From a virus: a stretch of 63,616 nt of DNA. The DNA lies in IMG/VR virus record IMGVR_UViG_3300011114_000226, positions 1 through 63,616 of that record. The stretch is one strand, 5' to 3'. Below are positions 1 to 8,750 of the stretch, in pieces (the first letter of the stretch is position 1; every line of letters starts with the position of its first letter). Below the pieces are notes generated by a model. It saw nothing but the letters and a program-made list of their open reading frames with translations, had not been told where the DNA came from and made no database searches. A program made the position numbers and the translations under genes.

Positions 1-89
1 ATTTGGAATGGGCGACTCAGTTGATGCGTCTGTGACAAGAAATGCTGGATCAAATGATGAGTTTGGTCTAAACGGCGTCTATACATTTA
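1..89. repeat. Terminal direct repeat, left copy (circular-contig overlap)
   Basis: These 89 bases are identical to the last 89 bases of the window. The repeat lies inside one reading frame that runs across the junction without interruption. That is what a circular or terminally redundant genome cut at an arbitrary point would give. It is most simply an assembly overlap and not a biological terminal repeat, because it sits inside a tail gene and not at a transcription boundary. Confidence 0.95.
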
Positions 90-580
90 CATGCTACGAT
101 CAAGACGGCAATGTTAAATGGGAAGACAATTTTGAAAATTTAACAACAAACGTAGGTCGTCAAAGCTTACTTAATTCATACTTTGCTAACACAGGCGGCG
201 GCGCAGTTGTTATGGGTCTTATGACTAATAATGCTGTACCATCATCTACACCAGCTTACACAGACACACAAGCATCTCATGCAGGTTGGTTTGAAGCAGG
301 CGGTACAAATTTACCTACATACTCTGGCACAAGAAAAACACCAGCGTTTAGTACTGCAACAAATGCTAACCCATCAGTGCTTTCTACAAGTGCTGCGGTA
401 GTATTCTCAATGACTGGTTCTGGTACTGTAACAGGTGCATTTATTAATATTGGTGGTTCATCAACAATTGATAACACAACAGGTACATTGTTCTCTGCAG
501 GTAACTTTACAGCAGGTTCTAAAACTGTAACATCAGGCGACACAATTAACGTAACATACACTTTATCAGCTTCGGGCTAA
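2..580 (+). CDS. Tail/virion appendage protein (3' part; start is at 63511)
   Basis: This is the continuation of the frame that opens with ATG at 63511 behind a strong AAGGAG site; the joined protein is about 198 residues. It is rich in Thr, Ser, Gly and Asn with beta-type periodicity and has no membrane segment. The next gene follows at 591 behind GGAG, and the preceding one (63075-63500) has similar composition, so it belongs to the tail-appendage run. I do not recognise a catalytic domain. The internal ATG at 8 has no good ribosome site and should not be used as the start. Role as a structural tail protein is inferred from composition and context. Confidence 0.8.
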   Translation, partial: FGMGDSVDASVTRNAGSNDEFGLNGVYTFTCYDQDGNVKWEDNFENLTTNVGRQSLLNSYFANTGGGAVVMGLMTNNAVPSSTPAYTDTQASHAGWFEAGGTNLPTYSGTRKTPAFSTATNANPSVLSTSAAVVFSMTGSGTVTGAFINIGGSSTIDNTTGTLFSAGNFTAGSKTVTSGDTINVTYTLSASG

Positions 581-590
581 GGAGTCCTAA

Positions 591-1988
591 ATGGCTCTAG
601 TAGTCTATGATCGTGTACAAGAAACGACGACTACATCAGGTACAGGTTCTGTAACCTTACTTGGTGCAGTCAGCGGATTCCAATCGTTTGCTGTTGTTGG
701 AAATACTAATACTACCTATTACACTATTACAGATGGTGCTCAATGGGAAGTAGGTATTGGCACGTATTCTACATCGGGTCCTACGTTAGCACGTACTACA
801 GTATTATCTAATTCAAATGGTAATACAACACCTATTACTCTATCAGGTGGACTAGCTCAAGTCTTTGTTACTTATACCGCTGAAAAATCAGTCAATCTAG
901 ATGCATCGGACAATGTTACTCCTTTAGGTACCATTGCGTCTGGCACTTGGCAAGGAACTACGGTTGGAGTTTCTTACGGTGGTACAGGTGTAACAGCTTC
1001 TTCAGGTGCAAGTAGCGTAGTACTAAGAGATGCTAATCAAAATACTTCACTTAATAATATATTTAGAAATACAACGTCTACAGTGTCTACTGGTGGTACA
1101 ACAGTACTTACAGCAGCTTCATCATTTACACAAGTTTTAACTGGTACTTTAGCTCAAACATATCAGTTACCTGATGCTACTACATTAGTTAATGGTGCAA
1201 GCTTTCAGTTTAATAATAACTCAACGGGTCTTTTAACTATCGTAAATAATGGGTCAGGTGCAGTTGCAACTGTAGCTGCTGGTGGTGCGGCTCAAATATT
1301 TTTAACATCAACAAGCACTTCTAATGGTACTTGGGATGTGCATGGTTATATACCTGAAAATGTTACTTGGGGTACAAACGCCTTATCTTTAGGTTCTACT
1401 GTAATTACAGGTGGTACTTGGAATGGTGGTACGATTGGTACAGCTTATGGTGGTACAGGTCTAACTAGCTTTACTTCTGGTGGTGCTTTATATGCAACAT
1501 CAACATCGTCATTAACAAGTGGTACGTTACCTGCTACCTCAGGCGGTACAGGATTATCAACATACACAACAGGCGATGTCATATATGCAAGTGCTACAAA
1601 TACGTTAGCTAAAGTAGGTATTGGATCAACAGGACAAGTTCTTACAGTAGCAGGCGGTATTCCAACATGGGCTGCAGCAGCATCTGGCGTTACCATTACT
1701 AACGATACATCTACGGCTACAGCGTTATATCCAACATTTACAAGTGCTACTTCAGGATCAGTATCTGGACTTAACGTTACAAGTACCAAACTTACGTTTG
1801 TGCCAACAACAGGTTCTTTAACTGCGCCACAAACTGTGGCATCAAATGGTCTAGTTGTAAATAGTAATACAGTAAGTGCAAGTTATAGTATTCCAAGTGG
1901 ATCAAGTGCTACAAGTACAGGTCCTATGACTATAGGTAGCGGAGTTACTGTGACTGTACCTACTGGATCTAGGTGGGTAGTGTTATAA
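591..1988 (+). CDS. Tail fibre-like structural protein
   Basis: The protein has 465 residues, almost free of Lys and Arg after the first hundred and dominated by Thr, Ser, Gly and Asn. The short motif YGGTG recurs (around residues 130, 285 and 290), together with TSGTL/ATSGG variants; this is the repetitive beta-rich design of phage tail fibres and appendages. The N-terminal ~90 residues (VYDRVQETTTTSG onward) look like the attachment module found at the start of many marine and freshwater phage tail proteins. The C-terminal end (GSGVTVTVPTGSRWVVL) closely resembles that of the protein at 2961, so the two share a terminal module. SD AGGAG precedes the ATG. It probably contacts the cell surface. 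Confidence 0.75.
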   Translation: MALVVYDRVQETTTTSGTGSVTLLGAVSGFQSFAVVGNTNTTYYTITDGAQWEVGIGTYSTSGPTLARTTVLSNSNGNTTPITLSGGLAQVFVTYTAEKSVNLDASDNVTPLGTIASGTWQGTTVGVSYGGTGVTASSGASSVVLRDANQNTSLNNIFRNTTSTVSTGGTTVLTAASSFTQVLTGTLAQTYQLPDATTLVNGASFQFNNNSTGLLTIVNNGSGAVATVAAGGAAQIFLTSTSTSNGTWDVHGYIPENVTWGTNALSLGSTVITGGTWNGGTIGTAYGGTGLTSFTSGGALYATSTSSLTSGTLPATSGGTGLSTYTTGDVIYASATNTLAKVGIGSTGQVLTVAGGIPTWAAAASGVTITNDTSTATALYPTFTSATSGSVSGLNVTSTKLTFVPTTGSLTAPQTVASNGLVVNSNTVSASYSIPSGSSATSTGPMTIGSGVTVTVPTGSRWVVL

Positions 1989-1989
1989 C

Positions 1990-2928
1990 ATGTTTGGGCT
2001 ATCGACCTTTGCCCAAGCTCCGTTCGCTTCATTAGGTGGTACAAAATTTGATGTAGCGGTAGCCGAGAGTTATAGTTTAAGTGATGTCTATGCTATATCA
2101 AGCGTAGATTATGTTGGTTTAGTTGAAGATACGGTTGCATTAACAGATGATGTACCTAACCAATTTAATTACTTTTTAACTAACGCAGAAGCGTTTGACC
2201 TAGCAGATGACTATACAGGTAATTTAGATTCGAACGCTGCTAATGATGAAAGTTTAACACTTACTACAGCAGAACTAGGTGCATGGAATACAAGTGCATC
2301 ATTAGCTGAAACATTTAGTATAAGTGAAGCAGTGTCTTCAATCGTTACTTTCTTAGCGGAAGAAGCTGAAAGTGCAGTGCTTAGTACAACTGAAGCAGCT
2401 CAAGCTGACTTTGTAGGATTAGATGAAGAAGCCGTTACCTTAACTACAACAGAAGCAGCTCAGGCTGACTTAGTAGGATTAAATAGTGAGGCTATAACTT
2501 TATCAGATACAGAAGCTGCACAAGCAGACTTAGTAGGCGCAGTTGATGAAAGTACTACTTTAATTGACGAAGAAATTGGTAATGCTGATATTAGCACCGC
2601 AGTAGATGAGACATTTACTTTATCAGATGACTATGGCAGCGGATTTACTTTCTTTGTAACCATAGATGAAACAGCAACATTAACAGATGCTTACGGTGGT
2701 ATAAGAGCAGTTTTTGCATCAGTGACTGATACGACCGGATTAACAGATACTTACACAGTGGTTGCTAACTTTAGCCCAACAGTGCTTGAAACTCTAACCC
2801 TTTTGGATTCGGCTTTTGCTACGGGTTGGTTTGTAATAAATGATTCACAGACACCTAGCTGGGTTGATGTTAACGATGCTCAAACACCAAGTTGGAGCGT
2901 AATACCCACTACTATACCTAGTAGTTAG
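1990..2928 (+). CDS. Acidic repetitive tail protein
   Basis: The protein has 312 residues, strongly acidic (many Asp and Glu, very few Lys) and built from repeats of the form ES/ET-x-TLSD-x-Y. In the middle there are three near-identical 20-residue units containing EAAQADLVGL. The C-terminus carries a duplicated phrase, SQTPSWVDV and AQTPSWSVI. No enzyme motif is visible. The gene is packed one base after the previous stop and belongs to the tail cluster. It could be a fibre shaft or a trimerising spacer; that is inference. Confidence 0.65.
   Translation: MFGLSTFAQAPFASLGGTKFDVAVAESYSLSDVYAISSVDYVGLVEDTVALTDDVPNQFNYFLTNAEAFDLADDYTGNLDSNAANDESLTLTTAELGAWNTSASLAETFSISEAVSSIVTFLAEEAESAVLSTTEAAQADFVGLDEEAVTLTTTEAAQADLVGLNSEAITLSDTEAAQADLVGAVDESTTLIDEEIGNADISTAVDETFTLSDDYGSGFTFFVTIDETATLTDAYGGIRAVFASVTDTTGLTDTYTVVANFSPTVLETLTLLDSAFATGWFVINDSQTPSWVDVNDAQTPSWSVIPTTIPSS
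2392..2571 (+). repeat. Three in-phase 60-bp tandem repeats within the acidic tail gene
   Basis: Units begin with GAAGC at 2392, 2452 and 2512. The spacing is exactly 60 bases, so each encodes 20 residues (EAAQAD..VGL...A.TL). The first two are most alike; the third has diverged, mostly at third positions and near its 3' end. Copy number could change by slippage or recombination without breaking the frame. Confidence 0.8.
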
Positions 2929-2930
2929 GT

Positions 2931-2936
2931 TATAAT
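2931..2936 (+). promoter_or_regulatory. Possible late promoter -10 element (TATAAT)
   Basis: A perfect TATAAT, followed by AC, sits in the short gap before the gene at 2961, with AAAAAGGAC as ribosome site downstream. The region 17 bases upstream (ACTACT) is a poor -35. The same TATAATAC string occurs before the decoration gene (55813), and CATAATAC before pqqA (55614). A late promoter read by modified host polymerase is possible but unproven. Confidence 0.3.
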
Positions 2937-2960
2937 ACGAATATATAAAAAGGACGATTT

Positions 2961-3908
2961 ATGGCAAGTACCTATAGTGATTTAAAGATAGAACTTATCG
3001 GGACTGGTGAGCAATCAGGTACCTGGGGCACCACTACGAATACCAATTTTAGCACTGCAATATCTGAGGCTATTACTGGTACTGCTGATGTTGCCTTCTC
3101 AAGTGCAGATGTCACTTTAACACTTACTAATACTAATTCTGCTCAAACAGCTCGTAACTTAAGACTTAATTTAACAGGTACTTCAGGCGGTGCTCGTAAC
3201 TTAATCCTAGGTTCAGGCTGTCAAATTGAGAAATTCTACCTAATAAACAACGGTGTATCTGACGCAGTTACAGTAAAAAATACAACAGGTTCAGGTGTAA
3301 TAGTTCCTGCTGGAACAGCTATGTTGGTCTTTAATAACGGTACTGATGTGGTTAATCCCCTTACTTATTTTACAGGTACTTTAGTATCTAGTTCAGCTAC
3401 GATTACAGGCGGTACAATTAATGGTACATCCATCGGTGGAAGTACAGCTGCCGCAGGTTCATTTACTTCATTAGCAGCGTCTGGTAATACAACCTTAACA
3501 GGTGACTTAGCCGTTAATGGAAACACTACACTTGGTAATGCGTCTGGTGATACAATACTACTTAATGCTGCGACAGCTACCATACCTAACAATTTAACTT
3601 TTAGTGGTACAGGTACTATTAGATTACCTAATGGTACAACAGCAGAAAGACCTAGCCCAACAGCAGGTATGATTCGTTATAATACTACGGAAAATACTTT
3701 TGAAGGTTATGCTGCGGGTCAATGGGGATCTATTGGCGGTGGTGCTACAGGTGGTGGTGGTGACCAAGTATTCTATGAAAACGAATTAACAGTAACAGCA
3801 AATTACACATTAACAACAAGCAGAAACGCAATGTCTACAGGACCCATAACAATCGATTCAGGTGTTACCGTGACAGTTCCAACAAATCAGCGTTGGGTCA
3901 TATTATAG
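2961..3908 (+). CDS. Tail fibre / appendage protein
   Basis: The protein has 315 residues. The N-terminus (TYSDLKIELIGTGEQSGTWG) is a module commonly seen at the start of phage tail-appendage proteins that polymerise on the tail. The middle is Thr/Gly-rich with TITGGTINGTSIGGS repeats. Near residue 220-245, ERPSPTAGMIRYNTTENTFE resembles the fibre motif also used in the adhesins at 7668 and 8751. The C-terminus (ITIDSGVTVTVPTNQRWVIL) is shared with the protein at 591. No catalytic motif is seen. It is predicted to be a beta-structured fibre component. Confidence 0.7.
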   Translation: MASTYSDLKIELIGTGEQSGTWGTTTNTNFSTAISEAITGTADVAFSSADVTLTLTNTNSAQTARNLRLNLTGTSGGARNLILGSGCQIEKFYLINNGVSDAVTVKNTTGSGVIVPAGTAMLVFNNGTDVVNPLTYFTGTLVSSSATITGGTINGTSIGGSTAAAGSFTSLAASGNTTLTGDLAVNGNTTLGNASGDTILLNAATATIPNNLTFSGTGTIRLPNGTTAERPSPTAGMIRYNTTENTFEGYAAGQWGSIGGGATGGGGDQVFYENELTVTANYTLTTSRNAMSTGPITIDSGVTVTVPTNQRWVIL

Positions 3909-3917
3909 GAGAAGTAA

Positions 3918-4670
3918 ATGGCACAAATTATTCTAGATTCTAATAATAACTTAATACAAGGTGACTTTGATAACGCCACGTTAAACAATCGTACTAAGTT
4001 ACAAACGACAACTACTAATGCTACGACTAACGTCTATGTAGTTCCTAACGGCTCATCTACATCTGCAGGGGTTTCTGTTGCTAATAACTCAAGCCTTACT
4101 AATGCATCTAAAATTGTCATGGCTACAAACGGTACAACCGACACACAAATTATTTCTGGTGTAAATGGTTCTGGTACTTACTTACCGATGAGCTTCTACA
4201 CCAACAACACCCTAGCAATGCAAATAGGAACGAATGGTCAAATAACTGTGGCGGCTACGGCTAATCCAGCGTTTAGTGCTTGTAAATCTGGAAGTGCACA
4301 ATCAATTACTTCAGGAGTTTATACAAAAGTTACATTTAATACAGAGAATTTTGATACTAATAACAACTTTACCTCATCAACATTTACTCCTACTGTAGCA
4401 GGATATTATCAAATTAACGGCAGAGTAGATTCGGAAACATCTGGATCTATTACTAGACTTTTAATTGCTATATTTAAAAACGGCATTGAAGCTACTAGAG
4501 GCGGTGATATGTTAGCTGGAAATGCAGTTGTTGTTAGTGATGTTATATATTGCAATGGGACTACTGACTATCTTGAAATTTATACCTATATGATTGGAAC
4601 AAGTTTAGTTGCTAGAGCTAATGTGGCTAATCTTACTTATTTTAGTGGTTCTATGATTAGGAGTGCATAA
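3918..4670 (+). CDS. C1q-like domain tail protein
   Basis: The protein has 250 residues. The N-terminal ~110 are a Thr/Asn-rich stalk. The C-terminal ~135 (from FSACKSGSAQS) look like a C1q/TNF-type jelly roll: a start on NPAFSA, a central TFTPTVAGYYQINGRV strand pair and a late DYLEIYTYM strand, ending in YFSGSMIRSA. Phages use C1q-like heads as receptor-binding tips. SD GGAG lies seven bases upstream of the ATG. A second C1q-like protein occurs at 14187. Domain call is from motif order; receptor binding is inferred. Confidence 0.7.
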   Translation: MAQIILDSNNNLIQGDFDNATLNNRTKLQTTTTNATTNVYVVPNGSSTSAGVSVANNSSLTNASKIVMATNGTTDTQIISGVNGSGTYLPMSFYTNNTLAMQIGTNGQITVAATANPAFSACKSGSAQSITSGVYTKVTFNTENFDTNNNFTSSTFTPTVAGYYQINGRVDSETSGSITRLLIAIFKNGIEATRGGDMLAGNAVVVSDVIYCNGTTDYLEIYTYMIGTSLVARANVANLTYFSGSMIRSA

Positions 4671-4837
4671 TGACTTTATACGAAAAAATTATATCTATTT
4701 ACCCAGAACTAGCAGACTTTGATTTTGCATCTGGAGTCATCACTTTACAAAACGACAGCGATGGTAAAGGTGACTACATAGCTAAATGGGATCACCCAAC
4801 GTTACCACGTCCAACAAAAGAACAACTAGGAGCATAA
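4670..4837 (+). CDS. Small XkdW-like tail-region protein
   Basis: The protein has 55 residues. The start overlaps the previous stop by one base (TAATG). It opens MTLYEKIISIYPELADFDF and ends near WDHPTLPRPTKEQLGA. The pattern 'xLYPEL...I.LQND.DG.GDYIAKW.HP.L..PT.EQL' matches small proteins found between tail-fibre genes of many phages, related to XkdW; they may help fibre assembly. Translational coupling to the C1q-like gene and placement just before the adhesin at 4841 support a chaperone or connector role, which is inferred. Confidence 0.7.
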   Translation: MTLYEKIISIYPELADFDFASGVITLQNDSDGKGDYIAKWDHPTLPRPTKEQLGA

Positions 4838-4840
4838 CCA

Positions 4841-6112
4841 ATGTCCTCACTCATTTTAGCCGGAGATACCTCAGGAGCCATAACGTTAACAGTGCCAACC
4901 GCGGCTGGAACGAATACAATCACGCTTCCCGCTTCAACCGGTACTGCGATAACGACAGCGTCTACATCAGGTATACCTGGTACAGTTAACTGGACAACAG
5001 TACAAACATCAAGCGTTAGCCCAGCGGTAGCAGGTACAGGCTATCCAATGAACACAACAAGCGGTGCTTTAACTGTGACACTCCCAGCAACACCCACAGC
5101 AGGTAACATGATTTCTATTGTGGACTATGCGGGTACAGCAGCTACAAATAATATAACAATCAATCTAAATGGAAACAAGATTCAAGGCTCAACTTCTGAC
5201 AGACTAATAAATACAAATAGAGAAGCTATTAATTTAGTTTATGTAGATAGTACCCAAGGCTGGCTTGCTTACTCTGATGTTTATTCTACAACGGCTCCTA
5301 TACCTCTAATACCTTATACAGCTTCATATCTTTTAGTGGCTGGTGGTGGTGGAGGTGGTTCAACAACTGGCGGCGGCGGCGGTGCAGGTGGTTATTTAAC
5401 AGGTACAACATCTTTATCCGTTGGAACAGTTTATACAGCTACAGTAGGTGGTGGTGGAAATGGTGGAACAACACCAGCAAGCGGCACACAAGGGTCAAGC
5501 TCTACATTTACAGGATTAACTACTGCTGTAGGTGGTGGTAGTGGCGGAGGAAATGGTACTCCTGCTGGTGTTGGTGGTAATGGCGGTTCAGGTGGTGGTG
5601 CTGGATGGGGAACTAATCCAGCAGGTACAGGAACTCCAGGGCAAGGAAATAATGGCGGTGCTGGAGCATCTTCTCCTCCAATAGGTGGTGGTGGTGGTGG
5701 AGCTTCTGCTGTAGGCTCTGCTGGCGGTCCTGCAAGTGGGGGCAATGGTGGGTCTGGTACGGCAAATTCAATTACAGGAACCCCTGCCTTTTATTCAGGT
5801 GGTGGCGGTGCTGGATACTATATATCAACCCCTGCAGGAGCAGGAACTCCATCAACTGGCGGTGGCGGTGCTGGTGGAACTCCTGCAAACGGAGCAGGAA
5901 CTGCAGGAACTGCAAATTCAGGTGGTGGAGGTGGAGGTGGAGGTGTTCCCGCTGCTCCACAAGCAGGCGGTGCTGGAGGTTCAGGTGTAGTTATACTTTC
6001 TGTTCCAACAGCTAATTACTCTGGTACTACAACAGGCTCACCTACCATTACAACATCAGGTAGCAATACAATTATTAGATGGACTAGTGGTTCAGGAACC
6101 TACACAGCATAA
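4841..6112 (+). CDS. Glycine-rich tail adhesin, copy 1
   Basis: The protein has 423 residues. Residues 1-150 form an N-terminal module (ILAGDTSGAITLTVP, then TVTLPATPTAGNMISIVDYAG). From about residue 163 (PYTASYLLVAGGGGGG) it becomes a long polyglycine region of GGGG, GGNGGSG and GGAG runs. It closes with a conserved tail (SGVVILSVPTANYSGTTTG, then a TWTSGSGTYTA-like end). Such glycine-rich domains can pack as polyglycine-II helices and act as tip adhesins, as known for T-even gp38-type adhesins. Copies at 6112, 7668 and 8751 share the second half; only 6112 shares this N-terminal module. Confidence 0.75.
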   Translation: MSSLILAGDTSGAITLTVPTAAGTNTITLPASTGTAITTASTSGIPGTVNWTTVQTSSVSPAVAGTGYPMNTTSGALTVTLPATPTAGNMISIVDYAGTAATNNITINLNGNKIQGSTSDRLINTNREAINLVYVDSTQGWLAYSDVYSTTAPIPLIPYTASYLLVAGGGGGGSTTGGGGGAGGYLTGTTSLSVGTVYTATVGGGGNGGTTPASGTQGSSSTFTGLTTAVGGGSGGGNGTPAGVGGNGGSGGGAGWGTNPAGTGTPGQGNNGGAGASSPPIGGGGGGASAVGSAGGPASGGNGGSGTANSITGTPAFYSGGGGAGYYISTPAGAGTPSTGGGGAGGTPANGAGTAGTANSGGGGGGGGVPAAPQAGGAGGSGVVILSVPTANYSGTTTGSPTITTSGSNTIIRWTSGSGTYTA

Positions 6113-7383
6113 TGGCTTCTTTCATTGTTTACGGTGATGCGTCAGGTCAAGTAACGGTTGCAGCACCTGCTGCTGCGGGTACCAATACAATTACGTTTCC
6201 TGCGGAAACAGGAACGCTGATAACATCAGCCTATACAGGCGCAGCCCTTCCTGGTCAAATCGCGTGGGATACCACAGTAAAGACATCAGGTTTTACAGCA
6301 GCAATAGATGGTGGTTATTTTTGTAATACAACAGGCGGAGCGTTTACAGTAACCCTACCAGCAACCCCAACACGTGGTGACTTTGTAGTCATTGTTGACT
6401 ATGCAGGAACTGCAGGAACAAACAACATCTTAATTGGGGCTAACGGAAATAACATAAATGGAATATCAGGTAATGCGGCTATAAGAACTAATAGACAAGG
6501 TTTAACGCTTACTTATATTGATGCAACACAAGGTTGGTTAGCTACAAGTAATGTTTATGCAACTTCTTTTGGTGTACCTTATACTGCTTCTTATTTAGTT
6601 GTAGCTGGCGGAGGTGGTGCTGGCGGTCGTAGGGGTGGAGGTGGTGGTGCTGGAGGTTTATTAACTGGAACTACTACTCTTACCCAAGGCACAGTTTATA
6701 CAGCTACTGTAGGTGCAGGGGGTAATGGCGGAGATGGCACACCGTCTCCTTCAACTGTTGGTTCAAATTCTATTATTTCAGGTACAGGGTTAACCACTAT
6801 AACTGCTATTGGTGGCGGTGGCGGGGGTGGCGGAACTGACACAGCTGCTTCTAATGGTGGTTCAGGTGGAGGTGCAGGTCGACAACCTAACAATACTGCC
6901 GGAACAGGAACTCCTGGTCAAGGTAATAATGGTGGTTCTAGTATCAATGCAGGATCAGGCGGTGGTGGCGGTGCTTCTGCTGTTGGCGGAAATGGAACAA
7001 CACCAGCTTCAGGAAATGGTGGTAACGGAACTGCATCTTCTATTAGCGGTTCATCTGTAACTTATGCTGGCGGCGGTGGCGCCGGTGGCGGTGCATCATC
7101 TCCATTAACGGGTTCAGCAGGATCAGGCGGTACAGGCGGAGGCGGTAATGGTTCTACTGGTGGTACCGGAACTACTGGAACTGCAAATACTGGTGGTGGT
7201 GGTGGCGGTGGAGGTTGGAATGCTCCAACAGGATATTCAGGTGGTAATGGTGGCTCAGGCGTAGTTATACTAAGTGTACCTACAGCTTTTTATTCAGGTA
7301 CAACTACTGGAAGCCCTACAATAACTACGTCAGGATCTAATACAATTCTTACATACACAACTTCAGGAACTTACACAGCATAG
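6112..7383 (+). CDS. Glycine-rich tail adhesin, copy 2
   Basis: The protein has 423 residues and starts one base before the end of copy 1 (TAATG overlap), so translation is probably coupled. It has the same architecture as copy 1: N-terminal module (FIVYGDASGQVTVAAPAAAG, then LPATPTRGDFVVIVDYAG), junction PYTASYLVVAGGGGAGG, polyglycine region, and closing SGVVILSVPTAFYSGTTTG. The two N-terminal modules are clearly homologous but diverged, whereas the C-terminal tail is strongly conserved. This points to an old tandem duplication with diversification of the glycine-rich middle. Presumed receptor-contact protein. Confidence 0.75.
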   Translation: MASFIVYGDASGQVTVAAPAAAGTNTITFPAETGTLITSAYTGAALPGQIAWDTTVKTSGFTAAIDGGYFCNTTGGAFTVTLPATPTRGDFVVIVDYAGTAGTNNILIGANGNNINGISGNAAIRTNRQGLTLTYIDATQGWLATSNVYATSFGVPYTASYLVVAGGGGAGGRRGGGGGAGGLLTGTTTLTQGTVYTATVGAGGNGGDGTPSPSTVGSNSIISGTGLTTITAIGGGGGGGGTDTAASNGGSGGGAGRQPNNTAGTGTPGQGNNGGSSINAGSGGGGGASAVGGNGTTPASGNGGNGTASSISGSSVTYAGGGGAGGGASSPLTGSAGSGGTGGGGNGSTGGTGTTGTANTGGGGGGGGWNAPTGYSGGNGGSGVVILSVPTAFYSGTTTGSPTITTSGSNTILTYTTSGTYTA

Positions 7384-7392
7384 GGTATAATT

Positions 7393-7671
7393 ATGGCAAA
7401 GATGACTATAGAAGAACTTATTAAAGAATTTAGTAACGAACAAGGTTTTCAATTTGGTATTGACATCGTAATGAAGTCATTAAGACCAGGTGCACTTTAC
7501 GGCTTATCAGCCTCTGGAGGCACTTTTGAAATTGTATCGTGGGATGAGTCAAACGAATTACCACCACCATCATCACAAGAAATACGAGATGAATATATTC
7601 GTCACCAAACCATCAAAGAATTTTTAGACAGTATTAAGAACTACGAAGAACTATATAGGAAGCTTGCATGA
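7393..7671 (+). CDS. Small tail-region protein between adhesins
   Basis: The protein has 92 residues, starting MAKMTIEELIKEFSNEQGFQF and ending in a charged helix after PPPSSQEIRDEYIRHQTIKE. It is mixed alpha/beta with no membrane segment and no catalytic motif I can name. It sits between adhesin copies 2 and 3, and its stop overlaps the start of copy 3 (ATGA). The C-terminal part resembles small XkdW-like or fibre-assembly proteins. Function unknown; an assembly factor for the adhesins is the reasonable guess. Confidence 0.6.
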   Translation: MAKMTIEELIKEFSNEQGFQFGIDIVMKSLRPGALYGLSASGGTFEIVSWDESNELPPPSSQEIRDEYIRHQTIKEFLDSIKNYEELYRKLA

Positions 7672-8741
7672 GTATTGTTTTAGATCCAGTTAACGGAATT
7701 ACCCAAGCCTCATGGACTACAGCAGGTCGCCCTGCTTCGCCTAGTGCAGGTCAGGTAGGGTTTAATACAAGTTTAAATTCGTTAGAACAATATACAGGCA
7801 CAGCTTGGCAAACAATACCAAGTTGGACAACAGCGAATAGACCCGTAACACCCGTAGCTGGATACCAAGGATACAACACTTCACTAAGTGCTTTTGAGTT
7901 TTATAACGGCACGACATGGGTTGGGTTTAATAGTTCTATTCCGTATTCTGTGTCTTACCTTGTGGTTGCAGGTGGCGGTGGTGGCGGATATTATTTTGCT
8001 GGTGGTGGTGGAGCTGGTGGTTATTTAACAGGTACAACAAATTTAATAGCTGGAACTACATATACCATTACAGTGGGTAGTGGCGGAGCTGGAGGAACAT
8101 CATCAGTAAATATAGCATCTAGTGGTGTTGATTCATCAGTATCAGGGTCTGGATTAACAACTATTACTTCAACTGGTGGTGGTGGTGGTTGTGGTGGTGG
8201 ATCTGGAAATGGATTAAATGGTGGTTCAGGTGGAGGCGGTTCTGGAGCTTCTGCAGGCGTAGGAGGATCTGGAACTCCTGGTCAGGGAAATAATGGTGGT
8301 ACAGGCGCTCAAGGTTCAGCAAATTTTGGCGGAGGTGGCGGTGGCGGTGCTTCTGCGGTAGGAGCTGTGGGAACTGGATCAGTAGGTGGTAATGGCGGTG
8401 CAGGAACAGCTTCAAGTATTACAGGTACTCCAGCTACTTATGCTGGTGGTGGTGGTGGCGGAATTTATTTATCAGGTACTGTTGGTACAGGAGGATCAGG
8501 CGGAGGTGGAGCTGGATCTATAGGTCTTGCAACTGCTGGAACTGCAAATACAGGTGGTGGCGGTGGAGGATCTGAAAGAGGTAGTGGAAACACATCAGGT
8601 GCTGCAGGTGGTTCAGGAGTAGTTATTATTTCAGTGCCAACAGCTTCATATAAAGGAAATTACACAGGACCTGCTACAACAGGAACAAACGGATCAAACA
8701 CTTGGATTAGATGGACAGGTTCAGGAACATATACAGCTTAG
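7668..8741 (+). CDS. Glycine-rich tail adhesin, copy 3
   Basis: The protein has 357 residues. The N-terminus differs from copies 1 and 2: two repeats of WTTAGRPASPSAGQVGFNTS and WTTANRPVTPVAGYQGYNTS type, each ending in an aromatic-rich YNGTTW-like phrase. It then has the same junction (IPYSVSYLVVAGGGGGG), a polyglycine middle and the conserved SGVVIISVPTASYKG tail with GSGTYTA at the end. The gene overlaps the preceding small gene by four bases. The protein is a mosaic of a trimeric fibre-attachment N-terminus and the shared glycine-rich receptor tip. Confidence 0.75.
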   Translation: MSIVLDPVNGITQASWTTAGRPASPSAGQVGFNTSLNSLEQYTGTAWQTIPSWTTANRPVTPVAGYQGYNTSLSAFEFYNGTTWVGFNSSIPYSVSYLVVAGGGGGGYYFAGGGGAGGYLTGTTNLIAGTTYTITVGSGGAGGTSSVNIASSGVDSSVSGSGLTTITSTGGGGGCGGGSGNGLNGGSGGGGSGASAGVGGSGTPGQGNNGGTGAQGSANFGGGGGGGASAVGAVGTGSVGGNGGAGTASSITGTPATYAGGGGGGIYLSGTVGTGGSGGGGAGSIGLATAGTANTGGGGGGSERGSGNTSGAAGGSGVVIISVPTASYKGNYTGPATTGTNGSNTWIRWTGSGTYTA

Positions 8742-8750
8742 GAGAAAGAA

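Noticed and set aside
5431-5745. Proline-rich minus-strand frame opposite an adhesin gene
   Set aside because: It is the complement of polyglycine codons (GGT/GGA to ACC/TCC). Similar frames occur opposite every glycine-rich gene and have no ribosome sites.
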